From NCBI GenBank assembly GCA_021413445.1, contig JAIOQI010000064.1:1-64000 (forward strand): DNA of 64,000 bases. Reading direction: 5' to 3'. Under the pieces are notes generated by a model. It was not told the origin of the DNA and did not search any database. It saw nothing but the letters and a program-made list of their open reading frames with translations. The DNA comes from Alphaproteobacteria bacterium (GTDB lineage: Bacteria > Pseudomonadota > Alphaproteobacteria > Micavibrionales > UBA2020). The position numbers were made by a program, and so were the translations under genes. Shown piece after piece: positions 10,619 through 19,308 of the stretch (its first letter is position 1; each line of letters opens with the position of its first letter).

Positions 10619-11862
10619 CAGGAGCCCCCGCGCAGGATGTCCACCGGCTGCACATGCGCCGCCTTGCGCGCCGGCAGCAGGGCGGCCAGTATCGAGGCGG
10701 TCATGGCGAAGGCGGACGCGATGGCGAACTGCAGCCAGCCCCAGTCGATCGGCATCTGGATGATTTCCGTGGCTCCCGGCGGCTTGAAGCGGATCTGCAT
10801 CATGCCGGACATGATGGCGCTGCCGAGCGGCAGGCCGATCAAGGTGCCGACCAGCCCGAGAAGAATTCCCTGGATCAGGAATATCCGCCGGATGTCGCGG
10901 GCATAGAAGCCCATCGACTTCAGGATCGAGATGTCGCGCAGTTTTTCCATGACGACGGTGGAAATCACGTTGTAAATCCCAAAGGCGGCGACGATCAGGA
11001 CCGCGCTGACGACGGTGTACATGATGGTGTTGCGGATGATGAGCGTGTTCATCAGGTCTTCGGAGGCTTCCTGCCAGGAGAGGCTCTTGTAGCCGATCCG
11101 GCTTTCGATGTCGGCGGCCACCTGCCGCGCCTGATAGGGGTCCTGCAGCTTGACGACGATGCTGTTGATCCGGTTCGGGCGGTTGAGCAGCGCCTGCACG
11201 CGCTTGAGGGAGACGAAGGCCTGTCCGGAATCGTAATTGGCGCGGCCGGTGCGGAAAATGCCGAGGATTTTGAAAGTGCGGGACTGCCCGGCGGTGGAGG
11301 AAACGGTGATGTTTTCCCCTTTGACCAGGGCCAGTTTTCGCGCCAGCTCCTGCCCGATGACGATGCCGTCCGGATTGGCGAGCAGGTCGTCGATGGTGCC
11401 GTCGATCATGTATTTTTCGATGGTGGAGACGTTCCTGATCTCCGCGGGGATCATGCCGTTCAGGGTGACGCCGAGGTCTTTGCCGGCAAAACTGACCAGG
11501 GCCTGCCCGGCCAGCATCGGCGACGCGATCACCCCGTTCATGGGGCGGATTTGCTTCAGGATCTGCTCGTAACCGCGGATGCCGCGTATTTCCGTGACCG
11601 GCTTGACCCGGCGTATCTCCACCGCGCCGTGCGGATAAAGCAGGAGGGCGGGCTGCCGGCGGGGATTGCGGAATTCGTCGGAAATGGTGATGTGCGGCGA
11701 ATTATCAACTAGGCGCTTGATGAAATCCTTTTCGGAGCCCCGCATCAGCGAGGCAATGGCGAGAAAAAAAGCCACGCCGAGGATGATCCCGAGCAGGGAA
11801 ACGATGCTCTGGCGCTTGCGCGCCAGCAGGTGCTTCAGGGCGATGAAGATCAGGAGACGCAT
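10618..11862 (-). CDS. ABC transporter permease, FtsX/MacB-LolC family
   Basis: 414 residues with the four-helix FtsX-type layout: one helix near residues 15-40, a large periplasmic (MacB-PCD-like) domain up to about 270, and three C-terminal helices. The periplasmic stretch includes the S-L-M-R-G-S and R-I-N-S-I-V-V-K-L patterns of this family. Proteins of this type do not pump through the membrane; they use ATP-driven bending of the periplasmic domain to move lipoproteins or push substrates into an outer channel. Start and stop overlap the neighbouring ABC ATPase and fusion-protein genes by one base each, which indicates translational coupling. Confidence 0.88.
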   Translation of the reverse strand: MRLLIFIALKHLLARKRQSIVSLLGIILGVAFFLAIASLMRGSEKDFIKRLVDNSPHITISDEFRNPRRQPALLLYPHGAVEIRRVKPVTEIRGIRGYEQILKQIRPMNGVIASPMLAGQALVSFAGKDLGVTLNGMIPAEIRNVSTIEKYMIDGTIDDLLANPDGIVIGQELARKLALVKGENITVSSTAGQSRTFKILGIFRTGRANYDSGQAFVSLKRVQALLNRPNRINSIVVKLQDPYQARQVAADIESRIGYKSLSWQEASEDLMNTLIIRNTIMYTVVSAVLIVAAFGIYNVISTVVMEKLRDISILKSMGFYARDIRRIFLIQGILLGLVGTLIGLPLGSAIMSGMMQIRFKPPGATEIIQMPIDWGWLQFAIASAFAMTASILAALLPARKAAHVQPVDILRGGS

Positions 11863-12893
11863 CAGCGCCCCGGCGGAACAAGTTTTGTCCGCACTTTCCG
11901 TCCGGCTTCCATTTCCGGTTTGGGTTTGAGAACGGCCTGGTCTTCCATCGCCAGACCGCCGAGAATTTCAGTCTGTTCGGGCCCCCGGGCCCCGACGGCG
12001 ACCGTCTGTTCCGCCAGGACGCCGTTTTTGACCAGGAAAACCTGATTGTTTTGCGTGAGGGCGCTGTTGGGCAGCAGCATCGCGTCGGGATGCGTGCGGA
12101 TGACGATGTTGGTTTCCGTCGTCATGCCGATTTGCAGCGGGGTGTCCTCGGTAAAGGTGATGCGCACGCGGTAACTCCGCGCGATGGGGTCGCCCTTGGG
12201 GGTGATGGCCTGCACCGCGCCGTGAAAAACCTTGTCCGGGAAAGCGTCGGCGCGGATGAGCACCTCTTGCCCGGTTTTCACTTCCGCAATGTCTTCCTCG
12301 TCCACTTCGGCGCTGATCCGCAAGGGCGCGCAGCAGGACAGCCAGAATACCGGCTGGTTGGCGGCGATCATCTGCCCGATCTCGCCATCGCGCCTGATGA
12401 TGCGGCCGTCGGCCGGGGCGGTCAGTTTCATGAAATCGGCCTCGGCCGCCGCGCGGGCGACGGCGGCCCGGGCGGCGCTCCAATCCGCCTGCGCCAGGTC
12501 CAGCGCGGCTTTGGTTTCGTACCCTTGTTTTGCCAGCGCTGCCTTGCGGGCATAATTTTTCTCGGCGAAGTCCTCGCGGGCCTGAACTTCCTCCAGCGTT
12601 TTTTTCAGGTTTTCGTCTTCGAGGCGCGCCAGCATCTGGTCTTTGCTCACCGCGCTGCCTTCATCGGCGTTCATTTCGACGAGGCGCGCCGCGCTGCGCG
12701 CCGCAATCGGCACCATCACCGTCGCTTCCACCGTGCCGGTGGCATAGACCGCCTGCAGCGCCGGGCCGCGCACGGGGTGGACGACCTCGACGAAGAGGGA
12801 TATGGGCGGATGCAGAAAAAACCACGCTCCCGCCAGCAGCAGGATGAAGACAATCCCCCAAAGAATGCGCCCGATCTTGATATTCGTCTCCAT
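11862..12893 (-). CDS. HlyD-family periplasmic membrane fusion protein
   Basis: 343 residues: one N-terminal membrane anchor (about 11-30), then a biotinyl-lipoyl-like half domain, an alpha-helical hairpin (about 95-150, rich in Ala/Glu/Lys heptads), the second lipoyl half (P-A-D-G-R-I-I-R-R-D-G-E), a beta-barrel and a membrane-proximal domain. This is the MacA/HlyD adaptor layout, linking an inner-membrane transporter to an outer-membrane channel. It is the first gene of an overlapping operon with the FtsX-type permease, ABC ATPase and P-type ATPase. No outer-membrane channel gene lies nearby. Confidence 0.85.
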   Translation of the reverse strand: METNIKIGRILWGIVFILLLAGAWFFLHPPISLFVEVVHPVRGPALQAVYATGTVEATVMVPIAARSAARLVEMNADEGSAVSKDQMLARLEDENLKKTLEEVQAREDFAEKNYARKAALAKQGYETKAALDLAQADWSAARAAVARAAAEADFMKLTAPADGRIIRRDGEIGQMIAANQPVFWLSCCAPLRISAEVDEEDIAEVKTGQEVLIRADAFPDKVFHGAVQAITPKGDPIARSYRVRITFTEDTPLQIGMTTETNIVIRTHPDAMLLPNSALTQNNQVFLVKNGVLAEQTVAVGARGPEQTEILGGLAMEDQAVLKPKPEMEAGRKVRTKLVPPGR

Positions 12894-12919
12894 ATTTGGT
12901 TCTGATTAAGAAACGCCAA

Positions 12920-13471
12920 TCACTTGGTTATGCGATCCACGGCAATGCCGGGGCTGAGGAAATCGAAGAAGGTTTTGCTGGATGATCCGTTCACGATGCC
13001 GCCGGTGACCAGCGGTTTTTCAAAAAGCATGCCTTGGTAGAAGATAAGTGTCACGGTGTAATCAAAACCCTTTTCATCTGTCCTGATCCGGATCAGGGAA
13101 CTGAAGCCATGCCGGCGCTTGACGATTTTGTAGTTCAGTTTGTAGCCGTAGAGATCGTGCAGGATGTTCTCCCGCGTGGCATCGTCATCGAACGTGACAA
13201 TGCTGGACCCTAACAGGGCCGTCATGATTTCATTCCGCCTGAGGAGGTTCAATTCCTCTTCCCTCCGCCCCATCTTGGCCAGGACCTCTTTTTCGGGCAT
13301 GCCGGGATCGATGCCGCTCAGGCGCGACAGAAAATCCTCTTTCGTGCTGTAGTAGGAGGGATTGACGGCATCTGTCCCGCCGGGGACGGGTGCATAATCC
13401 GCGCAGCCGGCAAGAAACAGCAGGAAGACCATCAGGCCGACTCTTAGAGTGTGGGGAACCATTTTTCTCAT
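12920..13471 (-). CDS. predicted lipoprotein of unknown function
   Basis: I place the start at ATG 13471, giving 183 residues; an in-frame TTG at 13492 is the longest alternative. A hydrophobic leader ends in the lipobox L-A-G-C, so the mature protein should be lipidated at that Cys. The rest is soluble, with a segment G-M-P-E-K-E-V-L-A-K-M-G that resembles the short helical motif of SmpA/BamE-like lipoproteins (weak similarity, seen by eye). It lies 26 bases upstream of the membrane fusion protein gene in the same direction and may be the first gene of the exporter operon. No specific function is recognised. Confidence 0.7.
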   Translation of the reverse strand: MRKMVPHTLRVGLMVFLLFLAGCADYAPVPGGTDAVNPSYYSTKEDFLSRLSGIDPGMPEKEVLAKMGRREEELNLLRRNEIMTALLGSSIVTFDDDATRENILHDLYGYKLNYKIVKRRHGFSSLIRIRTDEKGFDYTVTLIFYQGMLFEKPLVTGGIVNGSSSKTFFDFLSPGIAVDRITK

Positions 13472-13626
13472 CTTTTTTGTATTTACAAGCAATACGAACA
13501 GCCTACCATATAATGGTTTTTGTACGAATATTTTCAGGCTTTACAGAATGAATTAATAAAAGTTTAAGCAATTGCCCTTAGGGTTGCAGATGTGCTTTTT
13601 TGAATCACGAAACGGGGGTTTTATTG

Positions 13627-14406
13627 ATGGCGGACATTGAAAATCATACCGGGCAGTTTTTGAGCGAGTTGCCGTTTTTCTCCAATCTTCCCGAACCCGA
13701 CCTGGCGGCCTTCATAAAGGCGGCGCTGCTGCGCAGTTACGGCAAGCAGCAGCGGCTTTTTTTGCACGGCGACAGGGCTGACCGGTTTTTTGTCATGATC
13801 AGCGGCTGGGTCAAAATACATAGGGAAACCCCGGAGGGCGAGGAGGCGGTCGTGGCGCTGTTCACGCGCGGGGACGTTTTTGGCGAGGCGGCGATCTTCG
13901 GCGGCGCCGATTACCCGTTTTCCGCAGAGGCGGTCGAGGAAACGCGCGTCGTGGAGATTTCAGCGGCGGTGCTGAAAACCATGGCGCAGAACAACCCGGA
14001 GATCATGCGCCGCGTCATGGATTCGATGTACCGCGAAATACGCCACCTCCAGATAGAAAGCGAACATCTCGCCCTGATGAGCGCGCCGCAGCGCGTCAGC
14101 TGCCTGGCGCTGAAGCTTTCCGCCGACATGATCGGCGGCGGCGGCAAATTCACCTTTCCTTACGATAAGTCCCTGGCGGCGGTGAGGCTGGGCATGAAGC
14201 CGGAAACTTTTTCACGCGCTTTCGCCCAGCTGAAACCCGTCGGCGTCACGGTCAGGGGCACGGAAATCCGCATCGACAGCTTTGACCGGCTGGCGGAATT
14301 CAGCTGCAGCCATTGCTCCGCCCAGCCCGGGGAATGCAAAGTCTCCCGCACTTTCTCGCGCGGCGAAAGCATCGCTACGGGGAAAAAGTGCAGGGCCGTC
14401 TCTTAA
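13627..14406 (+). CDS. Crp/Fnr-family transcription regulator with C-terminal Cys cluster
   Basis: I prefer ATG 13627 (259 residues), preceded by a G-run ribosome site, over an in-frame TTG at 13600. The N-terminal half is a cyclic-nucleotide-binding-like beta-roll (G-D-R-A-D-R-F-F-V-M-I-S-G-W-V-K), followed by a long dimer helix and a winged helix. The recognition helix reads K-P-E-T-F-S-R; the E-x-x-S-R pattern is the one by which FNR-type proteins read TTGAT half-sites. It lacks the N-terminal cysteines that hold the Fe-S cluster in FNR. Instead the extreme C-terminus has C-x2-C-x6-C, a possible metal or redox site. TTGAT-N4-ATCAA-type boxes occur at three places in the following 6.6 kb, so it may control the local stress cluster. 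Its 3' end overlaps the convergent gene by 4 bases. Confidence 0.88.
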   Translation: MADIENHTGQFLSELPFFSNLPEPDLAAFIKAALLRSYGKQQRLFLHGDRADRFFVMISGWVKIHRETPEGEEAVVALFTRGDVFGEAAIFGGADYPFSAEAVEETRVVEISAAVLKTMAQNNPEIMRRVMDSMYREIRHLQIESEHLALMSAPQRVSCLALKLSADMIGGGGKFTFPYDKSLAAVRLGMKPETFSRAFAQLKPVGVTVRGTEIRIDSFDRLAEFSCSHCSAQPGECKVSRTFSRGESIATGKKCRAVS

Positions 14407-14912
14407 AACCAGACGATATCCGCCAGTTCTTTCAGCAGGGAGGCTTCATCGTGCTTGGTCAGCTCTTTGTTGACTTCCGCCACGATGCGGGTATGCACCT
14501 CTTTACTCATGGTCTTGCGCAGGTCGCCCAGGATATGGGGCGGCGCCACGAGGACGAAGCGGTCGAAGGCATCTTCCTGCACGGCCTTCTCCAGCCAGTC
14601 GGCCAGGGCACGGGCAAAAGACAGTGACTCCTGCTGGCTGGCATCCATGTGCGGCTCGTATTTGTGATGCACGGAACCGCCGCTGGAGCTGACCACGCGG
14701 CCCACGGACTTGTTGGTGGGGTCATCGTGAACGATCTCCGGCACGGCATCGCCGAGAAATTCCAGATGCTCGCCCTTTTTCCTGAAAATTTTGGCGATGT
14801 GCTTGTCGGCGACGAGTATCCAGATGCGGGGGATTTTTTTGGCGCTGTCATCGGCCAGTTCCTTGCCGATATTCTTCAGGCTTTCCTGCGCTATTTTCCC
14901 GGTGAACTTCAT
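14403..14912 (-). CDS. host-attachment-type protein (eRF1-like fold family)
   Basis: 169 residues resembling the family annotated as 'protein required for attachment to host cells' (AtsE-like). The N-terminus has the I-W-I-L-V-A-D-K-H-I-A-K-I-F pattern, the middle a Gly/Ser-rich loop (V-S-S-S-G-G-S-V-H-H), then F-A-R-A-L-A-D-W-L and F-V-L-V-A-P-P-H-I-L-G-D-L-R-K. Members are small cytoplasmic proteins related to the bacterial eRF1 (baeRF) group, and the attachment role is known for few of them. It sits downstream of Hsp20 in a stress-gene neighbourhood, but a terminator-like hairpin separates the two. A ribosome stress or translation-linked role is equally possible. Confidence 0.8.
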   Translation of the reverse strand: MKFTGKIAQESLKNIGKELADDSAKKIPRIWILVADKHIAKIFRKKGEHLEFLGDAVPEIVHDDPTNKSVGRVVSSSGGSVHHKYEPHMDASQQESLSFARALADWLEKAVQEDAFDRFVLVAPPHILGDLRKTMSKEVHTRIVAEVNKELTKHDEASLLKELADIVWF

Positions 14913-14933
14913 GTTGTTTCCTTCTGAAAGAAG

Positions 14934-14973
14934 AAAAGGCCGGGTGCGCGCCGAAGGGCGGTCCCGGCCTTTT
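14934..14973 (-). terminator. terminator behind Hsp20 gene
   Basis: Perfect 11-base inverted repeat AAAAGGCCGGG (14934-14944) and CCCGGCCTTTT (14963-14973) with an 18-base loop. On the minus strand it is followed by CTTTTCTTCTTTC. It lies 11 bases after the Hsp20 stop. The A/T ends make it potentially active in both directions. Confidence 0.75.
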
Positions 14974-14984
14974 CAGGTTAATGG

Positions 14985-15500
14985 TTAGGCTACTTTCTTG
15001 ATTTGCAGTATTTTCGGCTGTAGCACCGCTTCGGCTTTTTTCGGCACTTTGACGGTGAGGATGCCGTTTTTAAAGGAAGCCTCCGCCTTGTCGAAATTCG
15101 CCGTTTCCGGCAGGGCTATCTGGCGGTAGAAAGATCCGTAGGAGGATTCATGGCGGATGTAATTTGCATCCTTTTCCTCTTTTTCCTCTTTCTTCTCGCC
15201 CTTGACGGTCAGGTAGCCGCTGGTGACGGAGACTTCGACGGCTTCCGGCGGGATGCCCGGCAGTTCCGCTTCGACGCGGAAAGAATCGCCGTTCTCGATG
15301 ACGTTGATGGCGGGGGCCATGAGCGACATTTCCTTCTCCCACTTGGTCAGGTACAGTTCCGAACCCTTGTAGAAATGCTCGAACAGGCGGTTCATTTCTT
15401 CCTGCAGCGCCGAGAAGGACGGAATCATCTGCTGGCCGCCGCTTTTACGCACGTTGATGCCGAAAGGACGTTCCCAGTTCATAAGATCACGTAATGTCAT
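14985..15500 (-). CDS. Hsp20/alpha-crystallin small heat-shock protein
   Basis: 171 residues. After a ~55-residue N-terminal arm (with W-E-R-P-F-G-I-N-V) comes the alpha-crystallin domain: P-A-I-N-V-I-E-N-G-D-S-F-R-V, A-E-L-P-G-I, G-Y-L-T-V-K-G-E-K, and the closing F-K-N-G-I-L-T-V-K-V-P-K. It is an ATP-independent holdase that binds unfolding proteins in the cytoplasm. An FNR-type box lies about 90 bases upstream (15587-15600) and a strong terminator follows the gene, so it is probably a single-gene transcript. Small Hsp20 genes in such clusters are often induced by low oxygen or stationary phase. Confidence 0.93.
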   Translation of the reverse strand: MTLRDLMNWERPFGINVRKSGGQQMIPSFSALQEEMNRLFEHFYKGSELYLTKWEKEMSLMAPAINVIENGDSFRVEAELPGIPPEAVEVSVTSGYLTVKGEKKEEKEEKDANYIRHESSYGSFYRQIALPETANFDKAEASFKNGILTVKVPKKAEAVLQPKILQIKKVA

Positions 15501-15586
15501 GCTATATCTCCTGATTAAAAGTTAGGGGTTAAAGGGGTAGGGGTTAGTAACAGGGATGATTGAACCACGAAAAACCAAAAAGGGTT

Positions 15587-15600
15587 TTGACAAAAATCAA
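15587..15600. promoter_or_regulatory. FNR/CRP-type box upstream of Hsp20
   Basis: TTGAC-AAAA-ATCAA, nine of ten positions of the FNR consensus TTGAT-N4-ATCAA. It lies 87-100 bases before the Hsp20 ATG and overlaps the last bases of the phosphoribosyltransferase gene. Confidence 0.5.
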
Positions 15601-16253
15601 GAAAGCTTATTTTTCCCGTAGTGGCCGAGAATCTCCTGCACTTCGTCGTCGCTGGTTTGCGAAAAATCCATGTACCATTGCCCGACGCCGTAAAAGGGCT
15701 CGGGCATATGCAGGCAGACGACGTCGTCTGCGATAGACGACAGCGCCGCGCAGGCGGAAGCCGAGCCGACGGGAACGGCGACGATGATGCGTTCCGCCTG
15801 CAATTGGCGCAGCGATTCCACCGCGGCGCGCATCGTGGCCCCGGTGGCGAGCCCGTCATCGACGACGATGATTGTTTTTCCCTTCACCTGCGGCACCGGC
15901 AGGCCGTGCCGGTAGAGGGCGTTGCGGCGCTGCAGCTCGGCTTCCTCTTTCGCGATCACCTGATCCAGACTCTTTTTGCCGATGCCGCCCATCTCCACGT
16001 ATTCGGGGTTGATGTAACGCACGCCGCCCATGGCGATGGCGCCCATCGCGAATTCCTCCTGACCCGGCATGCCCAATTTCCGCACCAGCCAGATGTCGAG
16101 GGGCAGGGACAGCGCCTTCGCCACTTCATGCGCCACCGGGACGCCGCCGCGCGGCAGCGCGAACAGCAGCACATCCGGCCGGGCTTTGTAAGCGGTGAGC
16201 GCTTTCGCTAGTGCTTCTCCGGCCTCGACCCTGTCCTGGAATCTTTTAAACAT
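15597..16253 (-). CDS. phosphoribosyltransferase-domain protein
   Basis: 218 residues of the stand-alone type I phosphoribosyltransferase group. The PRPP-binding loop is I-I-V-V-D-D-G-L-A-T-G-A-T-M (about residues 118-131), preceded by a flexible hood region with A-L-P-R-G-G-V-P-V-A near residue 35. Proteins of this kind are commonly paired with a dienelactone-hydrolase-like enzyme, as here: the upstream hydrolase gene overlaps this start by 8 bases. The substrate base is not known for the group. The 3' end carries an FNR-type site used in the direction of Hsp20. Confidence 0.85.
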   Translation of the reverse strand: MFKRFQDRVEAGEALAKALTAYKARPDVLLFALPRGGVPVAHEVAKALSLPLDIWLVRKLGMPGQEEFAMGAIAMGGVRYINPEYVEMGGIGKKSLDQVIAKEEAELQRRNALYRHGLPVPQVKGKTIIVVDDGLATGATMRAAVESLRQLQAERIIVAVPVGSASACAALSSIADDVVCLHMPEPFYGVGQWYMDFSQTSDDEVQEILGHYGKNKLS

Positions 16254-16902
16254 GCAGATGCTCCCTGAACCATTCCGCCGCCATCTGCGCCGCGCTTTCC
16301 AGCGTGCCCGGCTCCTCGAACAGGTGCGTGGCGCCGGGGATGATGCTCAGGGTGGAGCGGGGATTCAGTTTCTCCAGCGCCCGCCTGTTCAGCGTCATGA
16401 CTTCGGGGTCGTGCCCGCCGACGATGAGCAGGGCCGGCGCCTTGACGATGGGCAGGAAATCCCCGGCCAGGTCGGGCCGGCCGCCGCGCGACACGACGGC
16501 CCTCACCTTATCCCCCTGCCGCGCGGCGGCGATCAGCGCGGCGGCAGCGCCGGTGCTGGCGCCGAAATAGCCAAGCGGGAGTTTCGCCGTGGCGGCGTTG
16601 TTCTGGATCCAGGCGGTGATGGCTTCCAGCCTTTCCGCGAGCATGGAGATGTCGAAGCGCAGGTGACGCGTCCTTTGGTCGATAACCTCTTCTTCCGCCG
16701 TCAGCAGGTCGGCGAGCAGCGTGGCAAAACCATATTCATTGAGGACGCCGGCGACATAGCGGTTGCGCGGGCTGTGGCGGCCGCTGCCGCTGCCGTGGGC
16801 GAACAGGACCAGGCCCTTGGCGGTTTCGGGAATTGTCATATCCCCTTCCAGGACGGCTTTGCCCGCCGGTATGTGCATGGCTTGTGTTGCGGGGCTGCTC
16901 AT
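16246..16902 (-). CDS. alpha/beta hydrolase (dienelactone-hydrolase-like)
   Basis: Start at ATG 16902 with a GACAGGA-type ribosome site, giving 218 residues. The reading frame stays open to 17643, but that part is antisense to the esterase gene and has no protein-like signal. Motifs: oxyanion region L-F-A-H-G-S-G-S-G, nucleophile elbow G-Y-F-G-A-S-T-G-A (Ser in G-A-S-T-G), catalytic Asp in G-G-H-D-P-E-V and His in G-A-T-H-L-F-E-E. A soluble cytoplasmic hydrolase of unknown substrate. It is translationally coupled to the phosphoribosyltransferase gene. A perfect FNR-type box lies 58-71 bases upstream, between this gene and the divergent erythromycin-esterase-like gene. Confidence 0.85.
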   Translation of the reverse strand: MSSPATQAMHIPAGKAVLEGDMTIPETAKGLVLFAHGSGSGRHSPRNRYVAGVLNEYGFATLLADLLTAEEEVIDQRTRHLRFDISMLAERLEAITAWIQNNAATAKLPLGYFGASTGAAAALIAAARQGDKVRAVVSRGGRPDLAGDFLPIVKAPALLIVGGHDPEVMTLNRRALEKLNPRSTLSIIPGATHLFEEPGTLESAAQMAAEWFREHLHV

Positions 16903-16959
16903 GGTCGTTTTCCTGTCTTCATCCTGATTACAGAAGAGCACGGAAAAAGGACGGATTCT

Positions 16960-16973
16960 TTGATATTTATCAA
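16960..16973. promoter_or_regulatory. perfect FNR-type box in a divergent promoter region
   Basis: TTGAT-ATTT-ATCAA, a full match to the FNR/Anr/FixK consensus, centred between the hydrolase start (16902, minus) and the erythromycin-esterase-like start (17008, plus). It could serve either direction or both. Confidence 0.65.
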
Positions 16974-17007
16974 GAAACCGGACAAAATTCCGGCGTAAGA
17001 TTCCAGC

Positions 17008-18354
17008 ATGGATGTACGCGCCCTTCTGGTGAACGAAATTATCGCCTCTGCCGTGCCGCTGACCGGCGGCGCCGCCGATTATTCTTCCCTGTTCAAGATG
17101 ATCGGCGACGCGCAATTCGTGCTGATCGGGGAAGCGACGCACGGCACCGACGAATTTTACCGTGTCCGCGCCGAGATCACCAAAGAGCTGATCCAGCATC
17201 ACGGGTTTTGCGGCGTGGCCGTGGAGGCGGACTGGCCGGACAGTTACCGGGTCAACCGTTATGTGCGCGGCGATGCCAATATCGCCAACGCGCACAGCGC
17301 CCTGGCGGAATTTACGCGCTTTCCGGCCTGGATGTGGCGCAACGAGGTGATGGTCGAGTTCGCCGACTGGCTGCGCGATTATAACCGCTCCTGCGCGACC
17401 GATCATGAAAAAACCGGCTTTTACGGGCTGGATGTTTACAGCCTGCGGGCCTCGATCAAGGCGGTCATCGCCTACCTGGACGGGGTCGATGCGGAGGCCG
17501 CCCGCCGCGCGCGCGCGTATTACGGCTGCTTCGACAGGTATGATTCGGGCAACCCGCAGGAATACGGCTACGCCAGCGCTTTCGGGCTGACGCCCTCCTG
17601 CGAGCGGGAGGCGGTGCAGCAGCTGGTGGCGCTGCGGCACCACGCTTTTGATTATATGCAGCGCAACGGCTTCGTCGCCGGCGAGGAATTCTTCTGCGCC
17701 GAGCAGAACGCCAAGGTCATCGTCGATGCCGAAAAATACTACCGCGCCATGTTCGCCGGCCGCGCCTCGTCATGGAATTTGCGCGACAAGCACATGGTCG
17801 AGACCCTTTACGCGCTGGCGGACCATCTCGGCAAGCAGCGGGGCGAGCGGGCCAAAATCGTGGTCTGGGCGCATAATTCCCACGTCGGGGATGCGCGCGC
17901 CACGGAAATGGGCGAATCCGGAGAATGGAATATCGGGCAGCTGGTGCGCGAGAGCCGCGGTCGCGATGCGGCGCTGATCGGGTTTTCCACCTGCCGCGGC
18001 ACGGTGACGGCGGCGTCGGAGTGGGACGGCGCGGCGGAGCGCAAGGCCGTGCGCCCGTCGATGCAGGAAAGTTATGAGGCGCTGTTCCATGAAACCGGGC
18101 TGAAAAAATTCCTACTCCAGCTCCGCGACAACAAGACATTGATCCGCCATTTGTCGCTCAGCCGCCTGCAGCGCGCCATCGGCGTCATTTACCTGCCGGA
18201 AACCGAGCGGCAGAGCCACTATTTCTTTTCCCGCCTGCCGGAGCAGTTCGACGCCATCATCCATATTGACGAGACCCAGGCCCTGAAACCGCTGGAACCC
18301 AGCGGATTGTGGCACAAGGGCGAAGCCTTCGAGACCTATCCGACGGGGCTTTAA
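17008..18354 (+). CDS. erythromycin-esterase-family protein
   Basis: 448 residues, typical for the EreA/succinoglycan-biosynthesis-related family. The N-terminal motif G-E-A-T-H-G-T-D-E-F-Y carries the Glu/His residues of the active site. Further family segments are V-E-A-D-W-P-D-S-Y-R-V-N, F-Y-G-L-D-V-Y-S-L, and V-W-A-H-N-S-H-V-G-D-A-R with two more conserved histidines. True macrolide esterases are a small subset, so antibiotic inactivation should not be assumed. In chromosomal stress clusters together with phosphoribosyltransferase and hydrolase genes its natural role is unknown. It is divergent from the hydrolase operon and shares the FNR-type box. Confidence 0.88.
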   Translation: MDVRALLVNEIIASAVPLTGGAADYSSLFKMIGDAQFVLIGEATHGTDEFYRVRAEITKELIQHHGFCGVAVEADWPDSYRVNRYVRGDANIANAHSALAEFTRFPAWMWRNEVMVEFADWLRDYNRSCATDHEKTGFYGLDVYSLRASIKAVIAYLDGVDAEAARRARAYYGCFDRYDSGNPQEYGYASAFGLTPSCEREAVQQLVALRHHAFDYMQRNGFVAGEEFFCAEQNAKVIVDAEKYYRAMFAGRASSWNLRDKHMVETLYALADHLGKQRGERAKIVVWAHNSHVGDARATEMGESGEWNIGQLVRESRGRDAALIGFSTCRGTVTAASEWDGAAERKAVRPSMQESYEALFHETGLKKFLLQLRDNKTLIRHLSLSRLQRAIGVIYLPETERQSHYFFSRLPEQFDAIIHIDETQALKPLEPSGLWHKGEAFETYPTGL

Positions 18355-18378
18355 CCATCCCCATAAAAGGCGTATAAT

Positions 18379-19305
18379 ATGAAACGCATGCTTGTTCGTC
18401 AGACATCATCCGCGCTGTTCCTTTTTGCTTTCCTCTGCCTTTCGCCGCTGCAGGGCCGGGCGCAGATGGTCTATGTGCCGGAGGGCGACGTGGCGGGCAC
18501 GATCGCCCATTACAAGGTCAAGAAAAAAGACACGTTGTACAACATCGCCCGCCAGTTCGATGTCGGCATCGTCGAGCTGCTGGCGGCCAATCCCGGTATC
18601 GACCCGTGGATACCAAAAGCCGGCACAAGATTGACCATCCCCTCCGCCCATGTGCTGCCGGCGGTGAAGCGCGAGGGGATCGTCATCAATCTTTCCGAGC
18701 TGCGCTTGTACTATTTTTATGACCCCCAGACGGTGATGAGTTTTCCCGTCGGGATCGGCATGGATGGGTGGCTGACGCCGACCGGCGCGACCGAGATCGT
18801 AAAAAAACGCAAAGACCCCTCCTGGACGCCGCCTGATTCCATCCGTGAGGAAGACCCCGACCTGCCCGATGTGATTCCGGCGGGACCGGATAATCCGCTG
18901 GGGGCCTATGCGATGAATCTGGGCCTGCCCGGTTATCTTATTCACGGCACCAACCGGCCTTACGGCATCGGCAAGCGCTCCAGCCACGGCTGCATCCGCC
19001 TCTACCCCGAGGATATCTCCCTGTTGTTTAACATCGTGAAGGAAGGCACGCCGGTCACGATCATCGACATGCCTTTCGCCTTGGGATGGCGCGGCGATGA
19101 CCTGTACCTGGAAGTGTCGCCGACGCCGGAGCAGGCGGACAGGATCGCGCAATATAAGCAGGTGGAACTCTTCGATCTTCCGGAGGTCTATTACGCCGTC
19201 GAGCAGGCGGCCGGCAAGCAGGCGAAGATCAACTGGCCTGTCGTGAAGGATGCCGTGATCTGGCGCACCGGCATCCCCGTAGTGGTGGCGACGAAGGAAG
19301 AATGA
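18379..19305 (+). CDS. L,D-transpeptidase with LysM domain
   Basis: 308 residues. N-terminal signal peptide (about 1-29, ending A-Q-M), a LysM peptidoglycan-binding repeat (Y-K-V-K-K-K-D-T-L-Y-N-I-A-R-Q-F, about 48-95), then a YkuD catalytic domain with I-H-G-T-N near residue 190 and the active-site S-H-G-C-I-R-L (Cys near 206). This is the ErfK/YbiS type, which makes 3-3 crosslinks or attaches Lpp-like lipoproteins to peptidoglycan in the periplasm. An Ala-rich Lpp-like lipoprotein gene lies 0.5 kb further on (minus strand), a possible substrate. It starts 24 bases after the esterase-like gene. Confidence 0.92.
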   Translation: MKRMLVRQTSSALFLFAFLCLSPLQGRAQMVYVPEGDVAGTIAHYKVKKKDTLYNIARQFDVGIVELLAANPGIDPWIPKAGTRLTIPSAHVLPAVKREGIVINLSELRLYYFYDPQTVMSFPVGIGMDGWLTPTGATEIVKKRKDPSWTPPDSIREEDPDLPDVIPAGPDNPLGAYAMNLGLPGYLIHGTNRPYGIGKRSSHGCIRLYPEDISLLFNIVKEGTPVTIIDMPFALGWRGDDLYLEVSPTPEQADRIAQYKQVELFDLPEVYYAVEQAAGKQAKINWPVVKDAVIWRTGIPVVVATKEE

Positions 19306-19308
19306 ATT

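Noticed and set aside
16903-17643. N-terminal extension of the alpha/beta hydrolase to 17643
   Set aside because: It lies antisense to the erythromycin-esterase-like gene; the ATG at 16902 has a ribosome site and gives a normal family length.
17008-18354. Macrolide resistance gene
   Set aside because: The family is broad and the chromosomal context is a stress cluster; resistance cannot be claimed from family membership.
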